6,633 bases of DNA, taken from assembly GCA_016841005.1 (NCBI GenBank), contig JAEORG010000038.1, positions 1-6,633 on the forward strand. Direction: 5' to 3'. Shown here in pieces: positions 4,929 to 6,633 of the stretch. The stretch is from Candidatus Thorarchaeota archaeon (GTDB taxonomy: Archaea; Asgardarchaeota; Thorarchaeia; Thorarchaeales; Thorarchaeaceae). The stretch's first letter is position 1; the number at the start of each line of letters is the position of its first letter. The notes beneath the pieces were generated by a model, which had not been told where the DNA came from, made no database searches, and worked only from the letters and a program-made list of their open reading frames with translations. Position numbers and translations under genes: made by a program.

Positions 4929-5848
4929 TTGTGTTTGGCCTCCTCACGTTTGATTCGTATAGAACCAAGGTGACTCGTTGGGTAAGTGAACCGGTTAAAG
5001 AGACCTAGAGGATCTGGTACCTGTTCTTTGAGTTCTTCCGGTGATAACGGAGCGTATGTCCCTAGCATAGAAATGGCATTCGCGCCTTGATCTTGCATAA
5101 TCGGTGGAGGTGGACCAAAACATCCACGACAGGTTGCACCCTTATTGACACATTGTCCTTCACAGAGTCCCCATGTTGCAGAACCTACACAGACATAACC
5201 TTGCTCAAGTAAACAACGGTCGGGATCTGCTATTCCTTCATAGGGTCTCAGAATCTTACTTACAGGGGTCTCTTTCTTCTCGCGATTGCAGTAGTGGCAA
5301 ACTGTATGTGGCTCTAGCTCAATTGGTTCACCATTGAGCAATGCAGTTACTGCAGTGAGAATTAGTTTTGATGTAGGTGGGCATCCAGGAAGATAAATTT
5401 CAAAGTCCACTATGGAACTGTTTGGAACAACGACAGGCTCGATTCCTGGTAGATTCTCAGACGGAACTTGCCCTCCAGAGACTGTTTTGTTCTCACGGAA
5501 CTTGACATCCAAGCATTCTTCGATATCTGAGAAATTAGCAAGACCAGGAATACCTCCAAAGCATGAACAACTTCCAAAAGCAATCAGAGTCTGGCATTTC
5601 TGCCGCATGAGTTTTAGTAGATGGACATCTTCCTCAGTCCTTGCCATTCCCTCATAGAGACCTACTGCAATAGACTTGTCAGGATAACTCTCAAGGTGAT
5701 GCAACTTGAAATCTGCCACGGCTTGCCAGTACTTGATCTCAAGAGCTGGTAACACAGTTGCTAGATTAAGATGAATATCTACAAGACTCTGAAAACAACC
5801 CCAACAAGAACTTCCTTGGCCCATTGCAATTGAAACTGGATCAGCCAA
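4925..5848 (-). CDS. mvhG: F420-non-reducing hydrogenase small subunit, iron-sulfur (MvhG/VhuG)
   Basis: A 307-residue small subunit that carries electrons from the NiFe site of MvhA to MvhD. Twelve cysteines can be assigned to three clusters. The proximal [4Fe-4S] has C15 and C18 (SSCWGC), C94 or C96 (FGSCSCFGG) and C156 (LPGCPPT). A C-terminal ferredoxin-like region supplies eight more: C184, C187, C212, C220, C229, C233, C240 and C243 (CHYC, CEGQC, CRGCFGP). No twin-arginine signal is present, so the enzyme is cytoplasmic. The start codon is TTG at 5848: a strong AAGGAGG at 5857-5863 lies 8 nt upstream, and the next ATG (Met9) has no ribosome site and would leave only six residues before C15. 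The gene begins 3 nt after the end of the small winged-helix gene and overlaps mvhA by 4 nt. Confidence 0.94.
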   Translation of the reverse strand: MADPVSIAMGQGSSCWGCFQSLVDIHLNLATVLPALEIKYWQAVADFKLHHLESYPDKSIAVGLYEGMARTEEDVHLLKLMRQKCQTLIAFGSCSCFGGIPGLANFSDIEECLDVKFRENKTVSGGQVPSENLPGIEPVVVPNSSIVDFEIYLPGCPPTSKLILTAVTALLNGEPIELEPHTVCHYCNREKKETPVSKILRPYEGIADPDRCLLEQGYVCVGSATWGLCEGQCVNKGATCRGCFGPPPPIMQDQGANAISMLGTYAPLSPEELKEQVPDPLGLFNRFTYPTSHLGSIRIKREEAKHK

Positions 5849-5851
5849 GGA

Positions 5852-6088
5852 TTAGGCCTCCTTGAGGACATAGGTCAGTTCTTCGCCTTCTTCACTGGCG
5901 ATTTCGATTTCGCCCCAACGAAGCATTCCCATCAGATTCCAGAGTACTAGATTCTTCTCGAATCCGACTCTTTCTGAAATCATTGATACTGTAGAAGGAC
6001 CAGCCTCTAAGACATCGTGGATTGCTTTACGTTGCTTCCGAACATCGCCTCTCTTTTGACTAAAGAAGTCTACAAACATCTTACTCAT
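5852..6088 (-). CDS. Small winged-helix-like protein within the mvh operon
   Basis: A 78-residue protein (80 if the first ATG at 6094 is used) set between mvhD and mvhG. The pattern fits a winged helix-turn-helix: helix 1 (DVRKQRKAIHDVLEAG), helix 2 (STVSMISERVG), helix 3 (KNLVLWNLMGMLRWG), then a two-strand wing (EIEIASEEGEELTYVL). It has no cysteines, so it is not an electron carrier. Methanogen mvh operons have D directly followed by G, so this gene is an addition. It may be a local regulator or, since it is translationally coupled inside the complex genes, a small structural or assembly subunit. I prefer the ATG at 6088: it overlaps the mvhD stop as ATGA and sits 9 nt from AGGAG, while the ATG at 6094 is only 3 nt from that site. 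Confidence 0.75.
   Translation of the reverse strand: MSKMFVDFFSQKRGDVRKQRKAIHDVLEAGPSTVSMISERVGFEKNLVLWNLMGMLRWGEIEIASEEGEELTYVLKEA
5857..5863 (-). promoter_or_regulatory. Shine-Dalgarno site fixing the TTG start of mvhG
   Basis: AAGGAGG on the minus strand, inside the last codons of the winged-helix gene, is 8 nt before TTG at 5848. It is the evidence for the unusual start codon. Confidence 0.75.
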
Positions 6089-6531
6089 TTCCATTCACTC
6101 CTTATTGGTCCAAGTTTTCTTACTTGCTCAGTGATTGTCTTTACACCATCAGCAAAGATCTGAGCCTCAGATGCTGAAGCCCATTGGAGTCGTACCCTCT
6201 TTGGGTTGACACCAGCCTGCTCAATGGCGGTCTCCATTAATGCCCATCTTGCACGTGCTTTTAGATTACCACTCGTGTAGTGACAATCTCCAGGGTGACA
6301 TCCAGATACCAGAACACCATCAGCCCCCATATCGAGTGCAGCAAGGATGAATTCTGGACTGAGTCGACCAGTGCAGTTCACACGCAGGATTCGTGCATTA
6401 GTTGGGTATTGTATTCGTGAGGTCCCCGCAAGATCGGCTCCTGCGTAGCTGCACCAGTTGCAGCAGTAGGCGACGATTCTGGGCTCCCACTCTTTATTTT
6501 CCTTTATTACTTCAGTTTCTGAAACGGTCAT
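6085..6531 (-). CDS. mvhD: MvhD/VhuD, [2Fe-2S] electron-transfer subunit linking hydrogenase to HdrA
   Basis: A 148-residue MvhD (FlpD-like) protein that carries electrons from the hydrogenase small subunit to the flavin protein HdrA. The family signature is clear: AYCCNWCSY (C23, C24, C27), RVNCTGR (C53), a GADGVLVSGCHPGDCHY stretch (C78, C83) and the C-terminal RLQWASASEAQIFADGV. All these positions are cysteine here, although the VhuD of some selenium-using archaea has Sec. The ATG at 6531 overlaps the upstream gene's stop as ATGA and is preceded by GGAGGTG about 6 nt away. Its location directly after the probable hdrA end is the normal arrangement. Confidence 0.95.
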   Translation of the reverse strand: MTVSETEVIKENKEWEPRIVAYCCNWCSYAGADLAGTSRIQYPTNARILRVNCTGRLSPEFILAALDMGADGVLVSGCHPGDCHYTSGNLKARARWALMETAIEQAGVNPKRVRLQWASASEAQIFADGVKTITEQVRKLGPIRSEWK

Positions 6532-6633
6532 GTAGAGCCACCTCCCTTGACTTCAGGGGCTGGGCATAGAAATGCCTCAACCATTGTTAGAATTTGATCA
6601 TCTGTCGAATGGTACATTAGGATAGCAGAACTC
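6528..6633 (-). CDS. hdrA: Probable HdrA C-terminus (partial)
   Basis: The last 34 codons of a gene that runs off the right edge of the window. The end reads SSAILMYHSTDDQILTMVEA and then FLCPAPEVKGGGST. The H-S-T-D-D-Q-I-L-x-M-V-E-A-F pattern is like the C-terminal helix of HdrA (H-F-T-D-E-Q-I-L-A-x-I-E-A-L). HdrA is the FAD and iron-sulfur subunit that carries out electron bifurcation in the Hdr/Mvh complex. The stop overlaps the mvhD ATG. The assignment depends on a short tail plus position, so it is probable and not certain. Confidence 0.6.
   Translation of the reverse strand, partial: SSAILMYHSTDDQILTMVEAFLCPAPEVKGGGST

Noticed and set aside
6085..6531. Selenocysteine in MvhD, as in some VhuD proteins
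   Set aside because: All expected ligand positions are encoded by Cys codons and no in-frame UGA is present before the true end.

Overview
The window looks like a chromosomal piece of an archaeon, most likely an Asgard archaeon of the Thorarchaeota/Lokiarchaeota kind. The reasons are a methanogen-type MvhDGA/Hdr gene set, TATA-driven genes with apparently leaderless starts, Shine-Dalgarno sites inside a tightly overlapping operon, and a selenocysteine (Sec) gene whose 3' RNA fold looks like a eukaryotic SECIS. The lineage is an inference; no taxonomic marker gene is present.

Right half (about 3380-6633, minus strand): one operon, read from right to left. It holds the last 34 codons of a probable hdrA, then mvhD, a small winged-helix protein of about 80 residues, mvhG (TTG start), mvhA, and a 50-codon gene that standard gene calling would miss. 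Genes overlap by 4 nt (hdrA/mvhD, mvhD/small gene, mvhG/mvhA) or are a few bases apart. MvhA has the N-terminal RxCGxC nickel ligands but stops before the C-terminal DPCxxCxxH motif that every [NiFe] hydrogenase large subunit needs. That motif is encoded 36 nt downstream in the separate small gene, where an in-frame UGA replaces the first cysteine codon (D-C-U-L-S-C-G-A-H). This is a VhuU-type split selenoprotein subunit. Directly after it is an RNA fold with the parts of a eukaryotic SECIS: a UGA/GA non-Watson-Crick quartet, a stem of about 12 nt per side, and an A-rich apical loop. MvhA, MvhG and VhuU would form an H2-oxidising group 3c [NiFe] hydrogenase that passes electrons through MvhD to HdrA for flavin-based electron bifurcation.

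Left half (11-3285): a plus-strand gene for a TraB/TIKI-like protein converges on two minus-strand genes. These two encode proteins sharing an N-terminal domain of about 90 residues joined to different C-terminal parts, a unique helical region in one and TPR repeats in the other. Each has the same near-identical block of about 100 bp directly upstream, containing a TATA box about 26 bp from the ATG (leaderless transcription) and, further upstream, a hairpin plus pyrimidine tract that looks like the terminator of the preceding gene. A third, more diverged copy of the terminator-like element follows the last of these genes.

No tRNA, rRNA, CRISPR array, transposase or attachment site was seen. 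There is no gene-free stretch longer than 300 bases.
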